Translations under genes and position numbers: made by a program
Source of the DNA: an uncultured Gammaproteobacteria bacterium
Lineage (GTDB): Bacteria; Pseudomonadota; Gammaproteobacteria; Xanthomonadales; Xanthomonadaceae
Length of the DNA: 58,220 nucleotides
Assembly (NCBI GenBank): GCA_903942465.1
Contig: CAJAPA010000144.1
Location: 1-58,220 of the forward strand
Reading direction: 5' to 3'
Shown: one piece after another, positions 43,861 to 53,400 of the stretch
Layout of the letters: every line of letters starts with the position of its first letter
Numbering within the stretch: position 1 is the stretch's first letter
The notes under the pieces: model-generated
What the model saw: the letters and a program-made list of their open reading frames with translations, nothing else
Told to the model about the DNA's origin: nothing
Database searches by the model: none

Positions 43861-46380
43861 ATGACCTCTTCAAATCTCCGTAAAAGCCTGCTATGCCTGT
43901 CCCTGGCCATTGCACTCAGCCAGCCCGCACAAGCCCAGCTGGCCGAACCGTTCGTGGCCAGCGATATCCGGGTCGACGGTCTGCAGCGGATTTCCGCGGG
44001 TACGGTTTTCACCTATCTGCCGATTGAAAAAGGGGATACGGTCAATTCCACGAAAACCACCGAGGCCATCCGGGCGCTTTACAAGACCGGATTCTTCAGC
44101 GATGTCCGTTTCGAACGCCAGGGTGACATTCTGGTGGTGAATGTCACCGAACGTCCCAGCATCAACACGCTGACGCTCAAAGGCAACAAGGAAATCAAGA
44201 CCGAGGACCTGCTCAAGGGACTCAAGGGCATCGGGCTGAGCGAGGGTGAAATCTACAACCCGCTCAATCTCGACCGTGTCACCCAGGAGCTGCTGCGCCA
44301 ATACAACAACAAGGGCAAATACAACGTCATCATTGCGCCGACCGTCAAGGAAATCGACCGCAACCGCGTCGATATCTCCCTCGACATCACCGAAGGCAAG
44401 AGCGCCCGCCTTCGCGACATCAACATCGTCGGCAACACCGTCTATCCCGACGACGTGATCCGTGAAGGCTGGGAATCCAATACCAGCAATTGGCTGTCCT
44501 GGTACAAGCGCGATGACCAGTATTCGCGGGAAAAACTGTCCGGCGACCTTGAAAAGCTGACCGATTACTATCTGGACCGGGGCTATGTGGATTTCAACGT
44601 CGAATCCACTCAGGTCACCATCAGCCCTGACAAGAAGGACATGTTCCTGACCGCCAACGTGGTCGAAGGTAAAATTTACAAGGTCTCGGGCGTATCCGTC
44701 AGCGGTGAAACCATCGTTCCCAAGGAAGATGTCGAGAAGCTGCTGCTGATCCGGACCGGAAATACCTTTTCCAGGCAGCTTCTGACGGCGACCAATGACC
44801 GCATCACCGCGATGCTGGGCAATATCGGTTACGCATTCGCCGAGGTCGACCCGGTGCCGACCATCAGCCGCGACGATCAGGAAATCAGCATCGATTTCGT
44901 GGTCAAGCCCGGCCCGCGCGTACAGATCCGCCGTATGGAAATCAAGGGCAATGTGCGGACCGCCGACGAAGTCGTGCGCCGCGAGCTGCGCCAGTTCGAA
45001 AACACCTGGTATTCACAGGCGGCGCTCGACCGTTCGAAAGTCCGCCTGCAGCGTCTTGGTTTCTTTGAAACCGTCGAAATCGAACAGGAGCCGGTGGCAG
45101 GCCGTCCGGACCAGGTCGACGTTTTCATCAACGTCAAGGAACGCAACTCCGGCAGCTTCGTGTTCGGTCTCGGTTACCAGCAGCTTTATGGTCTGACCGC
45201 ATCCGTGCAGCTCAGTGAGAACAACTTCCTTGGTACCGGCAACCGGATGTCGGTGGCCGTGCAGAACAACAGCTACTCGAAGCGCATCAGCTTCTCCTAC
45301 ACCAATCCGTATTTCACCGAAGACGGTCTGAGCCTGGGTTATAACGTGTCCTACAGCGACTATAACCAGGGCGACTTCAATACGGCCCGATACACCTCAA
45401 CGAACTTCAATGCCGAAGCCGTCATGGGCATTCCGCTGAGTGAAACCGACAGCATCCAATTCGCCCTGGGTTACGACAAGATCGACCTGACCACTACCCT
45501 CGGTTCGACGCCATTACCGCTGATCAACTACCTGGATGACGTGCTCGGTACGCAGCCATACTTCCCGTGCTTCGATGTCGATGATGACAACAACCCCAAT
45601 ACCCCGGCGACCGATGACGCGGCACCGCTGGGCACGCCCGATCCGCAGACCTGCGGTTTCAACCAGACCTGGCCGGTCCAGCAGATCCGTGCCCAAGCCG
45701 GCTGGGGCCGGGATTCGCGTAACGATTACCTGCTGCCGACCCGTGGCACCTACCACCGTGTCGGCGCCGAGTTCTCGTTCCCGGGATCCGATATCGCCTA
45801 CTACAAACTCAGCTACCAGTTCGAGCACTACCGGCCGCTCAATTCCTGGCTGGTGCTGAAAATCGGAACCGATTTGGGTTATGGCGACAGCTATGGCAAC
45901 ACCGGTGATGCCGGCATGCCGTTCTTCAAGAACTTCTACGTCGGCGGTCCGCAGTCTGTCCGCGGTTATGAGGCCAACACGCTCGGCCCCAGCTACGGCA
46001 GTTGCGTTCCGGTGGCTCCGGCCACCACCTGTGTGCCGTCCTATCTGCAGCCGCTGGGCGGCTCGCTGAAAGTCGCCGGCACCTTCGAACTGTTGTTCCC
46101 GAAACTGTTCAATGCCCGCGGCACCCGCCTGTCGGCCTTCCTCGATTACGGCAACGCGTTCGCCGGCAGCTTCGACTACAGCGGTTATACCAATCCTGCC
46201 GTCGGTGCCGTTTTCGGCGCCGAAAAAGTCAATTTCAGCTCGTTGCGCGCATCGGTCGGCGTGGCCCTGCAATGGCAGGCGCCAGTCGGTCCGATTTCGA
46301 TCAGTTATGCCCTGCCGCTGAACGATGGCGAATTCGACCGGATTGAACGCCTGCAGTTCACTTTCGGTCAGCAATTCTGA
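43861..46380 (+). CDS. bamA: Outer membrane protein assembly factor BamA
   Basis: BamA inserts beta-barrel proteins into the outer membrane. The 839-aa product has a signal peptide (LRKSLLCLSLAIALSQPAQAQ), five POTRA domains to about residue 425 and a 16-strand barrel. The loop-6 motif VRGY is at 700-703, and loop 6 carries Cys715 and Cys724, matching the usual disulfide. A second Cys pair (Cys570, Cys598) brackets an Asp/Asn/Pro-rich segment (FDVDDDNNPNTPATDD) in an earlier extracellular loop. The C-terminal strand ends in QQF, a barrel signature. lpxD follows after six bases, without skp. Confidence 0.97.
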   Translation: MTSSNLRKSLLCLSLAIALSQPAQAQLAEPFVASDIRVDGLQRISAGTVFTYLPIEKGDTVNSTKTTEAIRALYKTGFFSDVRFERQGDILVVNVTERPSINTLTLKGNKEIKTEDLLKGLKGIGLSEGEIYNPLNLDRVTQELLRQYNNKGKYNVIIAPTVKEIDRNRVDISLDITEGKSARLRDINIVGNTVYPDDVIREGWESNTSNWLSWYKRDDQYSREKLSGDLEKLTDYYLDRGYVDFNVESTQVTISPDKKDMFLTANVVEGKIYKVSGVSVSGETIVPKEDVEKLLLIRTGNTFSRQLLTATNDRITAMLGNIGYAFAEVDPVPTISRDDQEISIDFVVKPGPRVQIRRMEIKGNVRTADEVVRRELRQFENTWYSQAALDRSKVRLQRLGFFETVEIEQEPVAGRPDQVDVFINVKERNSGSFVFGLGYQQLYGLTASVQLSENNFLGTGNRMSVAVQNNSYSKRISFSYTNPYFTEDGLSLGYNVSYSDYNQGDFNTARYTSTNFNAEAVMGIPLSETDSIQFALGYDKIDLTTTLGSTPLPLINYLDDVLGTQPYFPCFDVDDDNNPNTPATDDAAPLGTPDPQTCGFNQTWPVQQIRAQAGWGRDSRNDYLLPTRGTYHRVGAEFSFPGSDIAYYKLSYQFEHYRPLNSWLVLKIGTDLGYGDSYGNTGDAGMPFFKNFYVGGPQSVRGYEANTLGPSYGSCVPVAPATTCVPSYLQPLGGSLKVAGTFELLFPKLFNARGTRLSAFLDYGNAFAGSFDYSGYTNPAVGAVFGAEKVNFSSLRASVGVALQWQAPVGPISISYALPLNDGEFDRIERLQFTFGQQF

Positions 46381-46386
46381 TCCCGC

Positions 46387-47397
46387 ATGTTGACCCTGAA
46401 GGACCTTGCCGACCGCTTCGGCCTGGACTTCCGGGGTGATGCGGACACCGTCATAACCGGCATCGGTACGCTTGCCGATGCCCGGCCCGGGCAGCTGGCC
46501 TTTCTGGCCAACAGCAAATACACCGCGCAACTGGCCGATACCCGGGCCTCGGTGGTGGTTCTGGGCGAGGCCGATGCCGATGCCTGTCCCTGCGCATGTC
46601 TGGTCAGCGGCAATCCTTATACCAGTTTCGCCCTGATTACCGCCCTGTTCGATGACGGCGATGACCTGCCGGCAGGCATTCATGCCACCGCCGTGATCGA
46701 TGCCACCGCGCGCATCGGCGCCGAGGTGCGTATCGGCCCGTATGCGGTCATCGGCCCGGACTGCGTCATCGGCGACCGCAGCCAGATCCATGCCCATGCG
46801 CATATCGGCCGGGACTGCACGCTGGATACCGATTGCCTGCTGCTGCCCAAGGTCACGCTGGTCAAACGCGTCCATCTCGGAAAGCGCGTCCGCATCCATT
46901 CCGGTGCTGTGCTCGGCGCGGACGGTTTCGGCATCGCCTTCCATCAGGGGCAGTGGGTCAAAATCGCACAGCTCGGCGGTGTACGCATTGGCGATGACTG
47001 CGAGATCGGCGCCAACACCACTATTGACCGCGGCGCCATCGAAGACACGGTGCTGGAAAACGATGTCCGGCTCGATAACCAGATCCAGATCGGCCACAAT
47101 GTCCGCATCGGCGCGCATACCGCCATCGCCGGCTGCGTCGCGGTGGCGGGCTCGACCCGAATAGGGAAGTACTGTCTGATCGGCGGTGCGGCCGGTATCG
47201 TCGGTCACATCGAAATCGCCGACAAAGTGACCGTGGGTGCGATGAGTCTGGTCACCCATTCGCTGACCGAAGCGGGTGAATACGCTTCCGGAACCCCGAT
47301 TCAGGCCAAAAACGACTGGCGCAAGAATGCGGCACGCTTCAAGCAGCTCGACGCCATGGCCCGCACCCTCAACACACTCAAGAAGAACGGGGACTGA
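46387..47397 (+). CDS. lpxD: UDP-3-O-acyl-glucosamine N-acyltransferase LpxD
   Basis: LpxD adds the second acyl chain in lipid A synthesis. The 336-aa protein starts MLTLKDLADRFGLDFRGDADTVITGIGTLADARPGQLAFLAN (uridine-binding domain), followed by a long left-handed beta-helix of hexapeptide repeats (IGAEVRIGPYAVIGPDCVIGDRSQIHAHAHIGRDC). LDNQIQIGHNVRIGAHTAIAG contains the catalytic His region. The C-terminal helix (KNDWRKNAARFKQLDAMARTLNTLKKN) fits the family. fabZ starts three bases later. Confidence 0.97.
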   Translation: MLTLKDLADRFGLDFRGDADTVITGIGTLADARPGQLAFLANSKYTAQLADTRASVVVLGEADADACPCACLVSGNPYTSFALITALFDDGDDLPAGIHATAVIDATARIGAEVRIGPYAVIGPDCVIGDRSQIHAHAHIGRDCTLDTDCLLLPKVTLVKRVHLGKRVRIHSGAVLGADGFGIAFHQGQWVKIAQLGGVRIGDDCEIGANTTIDRGAIEDTVLENDVRLDNQIQIGHNVRIGAHTAIAGCVAVAGSTRIGKYCLIGGAAGIVGHIEIADKVTVGAMSLVTHSLTEAGEYASGTPIQAKNDWRKNAARFKQLDAMARTLNTLKKNGD

Positions 47398-47400
47398 CCC

Positions 47401-47871
47401 ATGCCATACGATATCTCCAAACTGCCGGTCGATGCCGTCTGCATCCAGAACCTGCTGCCACACCGTTATCCGTTTCTGCTGGTCGACCGGGTTACGGAAT
47501 TCGAGGCGGATAAGCGCATCCGGGCCATCAAGAATGTGACCATCAACGAGCCCTTTTTCAATGGCCACTTTCCGGGCGCACCGGTGATGCCGGGGGTGTT
47601 GATTCTTGAGGCGCTGGCCCAGGCCGGCGGCCTGTTGACCCACCTCAGCCTGATGGAGGACGGCTGCACCGGCAAGGAAGGCAAGCTGTTCTATCTGGTC
47701 AAGATCGACAATGCCAAATTCTCGAAAATGGTGGTTCCCGGCGACCAGCTCGAATTGAACGTTGAACTCAAACGCAAAATACGCAATATGGCGCTTTATC
47801 AGGGCATTGCCTGCGTCAACGGCAAGCAGGTCGCCTGCGCCGATATTCTCTGCGCCGAGGGTGACGCATGA
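47401..47871 (+). CDS. fabZ: 3-hydroxyacyl-ACP dehydratase FabZ
   Basis: FabZ dehydrates 3-hydroxyacyl-ACP in fatty acid synthesis and shares the 3-hydroxymyristoyl-ACP pool with LpxA and LpxD. The 156-aa hot-dog fold protein has [14 protein letters not shown] and [23 protein letters not shown], with catalytic His56 and Glu70. It overlaps lpxA by four bases. Confidence 0.97.
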   Translation: MPYDISKLPVDAVCIQNLLPHRYPFLLVDRVTEFEADKRIRAIKNVTINEPFFNGHFPGAPVMPGVLILEALAQAGGLLTHLSLMEDGCTGKEGKLFYLVKIDNAKFSKMVVPGDQLELNVELKRKIRNMALYQGIACVNGKQVACADILCAEGDA

Positions 47872-48641
47872 GCATCCATCCCACGGCACTCGTCGACCCT
47901 GCCGCGCAGTTGCATGCCAGTGTTTCGGTCGGCCCCTACACCGTCATCGGTGCCGATGTCAGCATCGGCGAAGGTACCGATATCGGGCCGCATTGCGTGA
48001 TCACCGGTCCGACACGGATCGGCCGCAACAACAAGATCCATTCGCATGCCGCGCTGGGCGGCGATCCACAGGACAAGAAATTCGAAGGCGAGCGCGGCGA
48101 ACTGATCATCGGCGACAACAATACCATCCGCGAGTTCACCACCTTCAACCGCGGCACCGGCGACGGCGGCGGCGTGACCCGGGTCGGTGACAACAACTGG
48201 ATCATGGCCTACGTGCACATCGCCCACGACTGCATCGTCGGCAACAACACCATTTTCGCCAACAATGCCTCGCTGGCCGGCCACGCCATCGTCGAAGACT
48301 GGGTGATTATGGCCGGTTTCTCGGGTGCGCACCAGTTCTGCAAAATCGGTGCCCATGCGTTCGTGGGCATGGGCAGCCTGATCAGCGCCGATGTTCCGCC
48401 GTTCGTGATGACCGGCATGCAGTATGCCGAGCCGCGCAGCATCAATGCCGAAGGCCTCAAGCGTCGCGGTTTCAGTGCCGAGCGGATCAAGAAGATCAAG
48501 AACGCCTACCGCACCGTGTACATGTCCGGCAAGCCGCTCGCCGAAGCCAAAACCGAACTGCAGGCCCTGGCCGCCGAATCCGACGATGTCCGCCAGATGC
48601 TTGATTTCATCGAAGCCAGCACACGCGGCATCGTGCGTTAA
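47868..48641 (+). CDS. lpxA: UDP-N-acetylglucosamine acyltransferase LpxA
   Basis: LpxA performs the first acyl transfer of lipid A synthesis. The 257-aa protein is a left-handed beta-helix ([36 protein letters not shown]), with the [22 protein letters not shown] segment holding the catalytic His and the C-terminal helices ([32 protein letters not shown]). Seven bases separate it from lpxB. The LpxA-LpxB order is the standard one. Confidence 0.97.
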   Translation: MSIHPTALVDPAAQLHASVSVGPYTVIGADVSIGEGTDIGPHCVITGPTRIGRNNKIHSHAALGGDPQDKKFEGERGELIIGDNNTIREFTTFNRGTGDGGGVTRVGDNNWIMAYVHIAHDCIVGNNTIFANNASLAGHAIVEDWVIMAGFSGAHQFCKIGAHAFVGMGSLISADVPPFVMTGMQYAEPRSINAEGLKRRGFSAERIKKIKNAYRTVYMSGKPLAEAKTELQALAAESDDVRQMLDFIEASTRGIVR

Positions 48642-48648
48642 AGCACCC

Positions 48649-49779
48649 ATGAAAATCGCGCTCATCGCCGGCGAGGAATCGGGCGACCTGCTTGCCGCCG
48701 AGCTGATGGCCGCACTGCAGGTGCGCCGGCCCAACATCCGCTTTGTCGGCATGGGCGGTCCGAAAATGCAGGCGCTTGGCCTGGATTCCTGGTTCGACTA
48801 CAAAACCCTTTCGGTCATGGGCTTCATCGAAGTGCTCCGGCACCTTCCGGCGCTGCTGAAGCTCCGGAAAGGTCTGCTGAAACGTCTTCTCGAAGAAAAG
48901 CCGGATCTGGTCATCGGCGTGGATGCGCCGGATTTCAATCTCGGCCTGGAAAAAGCCTGCAAGCGCGCCGGCCTGCGCACCGTGCACTTCGTCAGTCCTT
49001 CGGTCTGGGCCTGGCGCGAGAAGCGTGCCGCCCGCATTGCCGAAAGCTGCGAGCAGGTCCTGTGTCTGTTTCCGATGGAACCGGCGATTTACGCCAAATA
49101 CGGCGTGGATGCCCGTTTTGTCGGCCACCCGCTGGCCGACCGCATCGCCCTCGTGCCTGACCGCGAGGCCGCCCGCACGGCACTGGCCTTGCCTGCGTGC
49201 CGGCACCTGGCCATTCTGCCCGGTTCCCGGGTGTCTGAAATCGACCGGCTGTTGCCCGTGTTCCTGCAGGGCGCCGCGCTGCTGAAAGCGTCGATGCCTG
49301 ACCTGCATTTTCTGATTCCGGCGGCCAATGGCCTGTGCCGGGACCGTATCGCCCTTCATCTGCAATCCCACACCCTTTCTGATGCGCGCATTCTCGATGC
49401 CCATGCGCAAGCCGCCATGATTGCCGCCGATGCCGTGCTTCTGGCTTCAGGAACGGCTGCGCTGGAGGCCATGCTGTGTAAACGCCCGATGGTGGTGGCC
49501 TACCGGATTTCGGCGGTGACCTATGCCATCGTAAAGATGCTCGGCCTGATAAAAATCGAGCGTTTCAGCTTGCCCAACGTGCTTTCGGGCGAAGATCTGG
49601 TGCCAGAGCTGATCCAGGAGGCGTGCACCCCGGAGGCGATTGCCGGCGCGATCAAACCCTTGCTCGAAGCCGATGACAACACGGCACTGACTGCGCGCTT
49701 CGAAGACCTGCACCGTGAACTGCGCCGGAGTTCCGGAGATGCCGCGGCCGCGGCCGTGCTCGAGCTGTTGGCACAATAA
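48649..49779 (+). CDS. lpxB: Lipid A disaccharide synthase LpxB
   Basis: LpxB joins UDP-2,3-diacylglucosamine and lipid X to make the lipid A disaccharide. ATG 48649 (MKIALIAGEESGDLLAAELMAALQ) gives 376 aa; the ORF-track start (48424) lies inside lpxA. Conserved segments are GEESGDLLAAEL, VDAPDFNLGLEKACKRAGLRTVHFVSPSVWAWR and CKRPMVVAYRISAVTY. rnhB starts two bases after the stop. Confidence 0.97.
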   Translation: MKIALIAGEESGDLLAAELMAALQVRRPNIRFVGMGGPKMQALGLDSWFDYKTLSVMGFIEVLRHLPALLKLRKGLLKRLLEEKPDLVIGVDAPDFNLGLEKACKRAGLRTVHFVSPSVWAWREKRAARIAESCEQVLCLFPMEPAIYAKYGVDARFVGHPLADRIALVPDREAARTALALPACRHLAILPGSRVSEIDRLLPVFLQGAALLKASMPDLHFLIPAANGLCRDRIALHLQSHTLSDARILDAHAQAAMIAADAVLLASGTAALEAMLCKRPMVVAYRISAVTYAIVKMLGLIKIERFSLPNVLSGEDLVPELIQEACTPEAIAGAIKPLLEADDNTALTARFEDLHRELRRSSGDAAAAAVLELLAQ

Positions 49780-49781
49780 GC

Positions 49782-50357
49782 ATGAGCACCGCAGGCGTTG
49801 ATGAAGCCGGACGCGGCCCCTTGGCGGGCCCGGTGGTGTGTGCCGCGGTCATTCTGCCTGCGGATGACGGACTGATCGGACTGGATGACTCGAAGAAACT
49901 CGGCGAGGGCCGGCGCGAACAGCTGTTCGAAGCCATCCAAGAAATCGCCATCGCGCATTGCATCCAGTTCATCGATCCAGAGACCATCGACCGCATGAAT
50001 ATTCTGCAGGCCACCCTGTATGGCATGCGGCTGGCCATTCGTGGGCTCAGGCCCGCACCGGAACTTGTTCTGGTCGATGGCAACCGGCTTCCCGTCGATC
50101 TGCCCTGTCCGGCCCGCGCCATGGTCGGCGGCGATGGCATCGAACGCTGCATCATGGCGGCATCGATTCTGGCCAAAGTCAGCCGCGACCGGCATCTGTA
50201 CGCGCTCGATGCCCGCTATCCGGCGTATGGATTTGCCCGGAATAAAGGCTATCCGACCGCCGAACATCTGGCGGCACTCCTGCAGCACGGGCCCTGTCCG
50301 GAACACCGGCGCAGCTATGGCCCGGTGCAGCAGGCCAGCCTGTTTTCATCCGGCTGA
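49782..50357 (+). CDS. rnhB: Ribonuclease HII
   Basis: RNase HII nicks DNA at misincorporated ribonucleotides and degrades RNA in hybrids. The 191-aa protein starts MSTAGVDEAGRGPLAGPVVCAAVIL, with the catalytic Asp-Glu at 7-8. LDDSKKLGEGRREQLFEAI and the later ASILAKVSRDRHLYALDARYPAYGFARNKGYPTAEHLAAL hold the rest of the active site. It lies two bases after lpxB. Confidence 0.96.
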   Translation: MSTAGVDEAGRGPLAGPVVCAAVILPADDGLIGLDDSKKLGEGRREQLFEAIQEIAIAHCIQFIDPETIDRMNILQATLYGMRLAIRGLRPAPELVLVDGNRLPVDLPCPARAMVGGDGIERCIMAASILAKVSRDRHLYALDARYPAYGFARNKGYPTAEHLAALLQHGPCPEHRRSYGPVQQASLFSSG

Positions 50358-50397
50358 AACAACGCGGCCGGAACCGGGATTTAGCGCCTGTCAAGCC

Positions 50398-50425
50398 TTG
50401 TTATCGCCGACCAGTCGGCTAAACT
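50398..50425 (+). promoter_or_regulatory. Candidate dnaE promoter
   Basis: TTGTTA, a 16-base spacer and TAAACT, each four of six against consensus, lie in the 91-base gap between rnhB and dnaE. The spacer is almost filled by a perfect palindrome (GCCGAC-CA-GTCGGC). Modest strength. Confidence 0.4.
50406..50419. repeat. Perfect inverted repeat in the dnaE upstream region
   Basis: GCCGAC-CA-GTCGGC, six-base arms with a two-base centre, lies between the candidate -35 and -10 elements before dnaE. It could be a protein-binding site or merely a chance GC palindrome. No T-run follows, so it is not a terminator for rnhB. Confidence 0.6.
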
Positions 50426-50448
50426 GAGTGTTCGTTTCAGGCGTGCCC

Positions 50449-53400
50449 ATGACCCCCACTTTCGTTCACTGCCATCTGCACAGCGAGTTCTCGCTGACAG
50501 ACTCCACCATCCGCTTGCCGGAACTGGTTGCCCGCTGTGCCGCCATGGGCATGCCGGCGGTGGCGGTCACCGACAACTGCAATTTTTTTGCCCTGGTCAA
50601 ATTCTTCAAGGCCGCCGAAAGCGCCGGCATCAAACCCATCGCCGGCGCCGATCTGTTCCTCGACAACGGCCAGGGCGGACACTACCGGATTACCGCACTG
50701 TGCCAGAACCAAGCCGGCTATCTGAGCCTGTCCAAACTGATTTCCCGGGCCTATCTGGAGGGCCATAGCCGTGAAGTCCCGGTCATCGCCCCGGAATGGC
50801 TGTTTGGCGGAAATGAGGGGCTGATCCTGCTGCACGGCCGGCACAGCCCGCTCGCGCATCTGATGCAGCAGGAACACAAACCGGAGAACGCCGCACAGAT
50901 CGCCGAATGGCTGAGTTTGTTTCCGCGCCGCCTTTATCTGGAAATCAGCCGCCTCGGTTTGTCTGAGGAAGCGGCCTACAACGCCCGCGCCATCGCCTTC
51001 GGCAGCAGGCATCAGTTGCCGCTGCTGGCCAGCAACGATGTGCGCTTTCTGGAAGCCGACGATTACGAAGCCCATGAAGCGCGGGTCTGCATTTCCAGCG
51101 GCCGCGTGCTCGACGATCCGAAACGGCCGAAACTCTACAGCCCCCAGCAGTACCTGAAATCGCCCGGGGAAATGGCCTCGCTGTTTGCCGATATTCCGGA
51201 AGCCCTGGCCAACAGCGTCGAATTGGCCAAGCGCTGCAATCTCGAGTTGTCGCTCGGCACCTACTTCCTGCCCGACTTTCCGGTGCCGGAAGGCCATACC
51301 CTGGACAGCTGGATCCGCAGCGAAGCTCGCGATGGTCTCCAACGCCGGCTGAAGAGCTTCCCGATGGCGCCCGGGCATGATCAATCCGCGTATCTGGCCC
51401 GTCTGGATCTCGAACTCGATGTCATCATCCGCATGGGATTCCCGGGCTACTTCCTGATCGTGGCCGACTTCATCAACTGGGGAAAATCCCAGGGCATTCC
51501 GGTCGGTCCCGGCCGGGGTTCCGGTGCCGGCTCGCTGGTGGCCTGGTCACTCGGCATCACCGATCTCGATCCGATGCGCTACGACCTGCTGTTCGAGCGC
51601 TTCCTCAATCCGGAGCGGGTCTCGATGCCCGACTTCGACATCGACTTCTGCATGGACCGGCGTGATGAAGTCATCGACTACGTCGCGCGCAAATACGGAC
51701 GCGACAAGGTCAGCCAGATCATCACCTACGGCACCATGGCGGCGAAAGCGGTGGTGCGCGACTGCGGGCGCGCCCTGGGTCTGCCCTACGGCTTCGTCGA
51801 CTCCATCGCCAAGCTGATTCCGATGACGCTCGGCATCAGCCTCGATGACGCCCTCGGGAATTCGGCCGCGATGGAAACCGATTCGAAAAAAAGAAAAGAA
51901 AAAGAAGAACTCATCTCCGCGGAACTGGTGCAGCGTTACCACAGCGAAGACGATGTCCGTGATTTGATCGATCTGGCCCTGAAGCTCGAAGACCTCACGC
52001 GCAATGCCGGAAAACACGCCGGCGGCGTGGTCATCGCGCCGAGTCCGTTGACCGATTTCACCCCGCTGTATGCCGAACAGGTGCATGCCGGCGAGACCGC
52101 GACCAGCATCGTGACCCAGTTCGACAAGGACGACGTCGAGGCCATCGGCCTGGTCAAGTTCGACTTCCTCGGGCTACGCACGCTGACCATCATCCAATGG
52201 GCGGTCGAGGCCATCAACGCCGAGCGCCGCGCCGACGCGCAGGACCCCATCGATATCCTGGCCATTCCGCTGGATGACCCCCAAACCTACCGGCTGCTGT
52301 CCAAAGGCCTGACCACCGCGGTGTTCCAGTTCGAATCGCGCGGCATGAAGGATTACATCAAGAAGCTCGAGCCGAGCACCTTCGAGGATCTGATTGCCTT
52401 GGCCGCACTGTACCGGCCCGGCCCGCTCAACTCCGGCATGGTCGATGACTTCATCAACCGCCGGCACGGGCGCGCCGAAGTCAGCTACCCGCACGCCAAT
52501 CTGGAATCGATTCTGAAGCCGACCTACGGCGTGATCGTGTACCAGGAACAGGTGATGCAGATCGGTCAGGTCCTGGCCGGCTACTCGCTGGGCGGCGCCG
52601 ATCTGCTGCGCCGCGCGATGGGCAAGAAGAAACCGGAGGAAATGGCCAAGGAACGGATCAAGTTCGAACAGGGCGCGCATGACAACGGCATCAATGGCAA
52701 AGTGGCGACCGGCATTTTCGACCTGATGGAGAAATTCGCCGAGTACGGTTTCAACAAATCGCACTCGGCCGCGTATGCCCTGGTCGCTTACCAGACCGCC
52801 TGGCTGAAAACGCATTATCCGGCGCAGTTCATGGCTGCCACACTGTCGTCCGACATGGACAACACCGACAAGGTGGTGAACTTCCTGCAGGACTGCAAGG
52901 GCTTCAATATCGATGTGCTGCCGCCGGATGTGAATGCCTCGACCCATAAATTCAAAGCACTGGACCGCCAGACCATCCGCTACGGTCTGGGTGCGGTCAA
53001 AGGCGTCGGCGAAGGCGCCTGTCTTTCCATCGCCGCTGAGCGTGAGGCCAACGGCGCGTTCACCGATCTGCTCGATTTCTGCCGCCGGGTGGATTCAACC
53101 AAGCTCAACCGGCGCGTGCTGGAAGCCCTGATCTATTCCGGCGCACTTGACAGCCTCGGCAGCAACCGCGCCTCGCTGGCCCTGCAGTTGCCGGAAGTGC
53201 TGAAGGCCACCGAGCAGATGGCACGTGAAGCGCAATCCGGCCAAGTCCCGCTGTTCGGTGCCAGCCCCGCGGTCAGCATCCAGATCGATTTGCCGAACAT
53301 CGGCGACTGGCCCCTGGACGAACGTCTGCGCCACGAGCGCGATACCCTGGGATTTTTTCTCAGTGGCCATCCGCTCGATCCGTGGCAGGCCGAATTCAAG

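Noticed and set aside
45514-47889. 791-aa minus-strand ORF across bamA-lpxD-fabZ
   Set aside because: It runs opposite to three well-recognised genes and shows no domain pattern; long antisense ORFs are common in GC-rich DNA.
51886-51912. Programmed -1 frameshift in dnaE
   Set aside because: The heptamer phase relative to the reading frame (G AAA AAA AGA) does not give good tandem slippage, and the downstream frame is essential for the polymerase.
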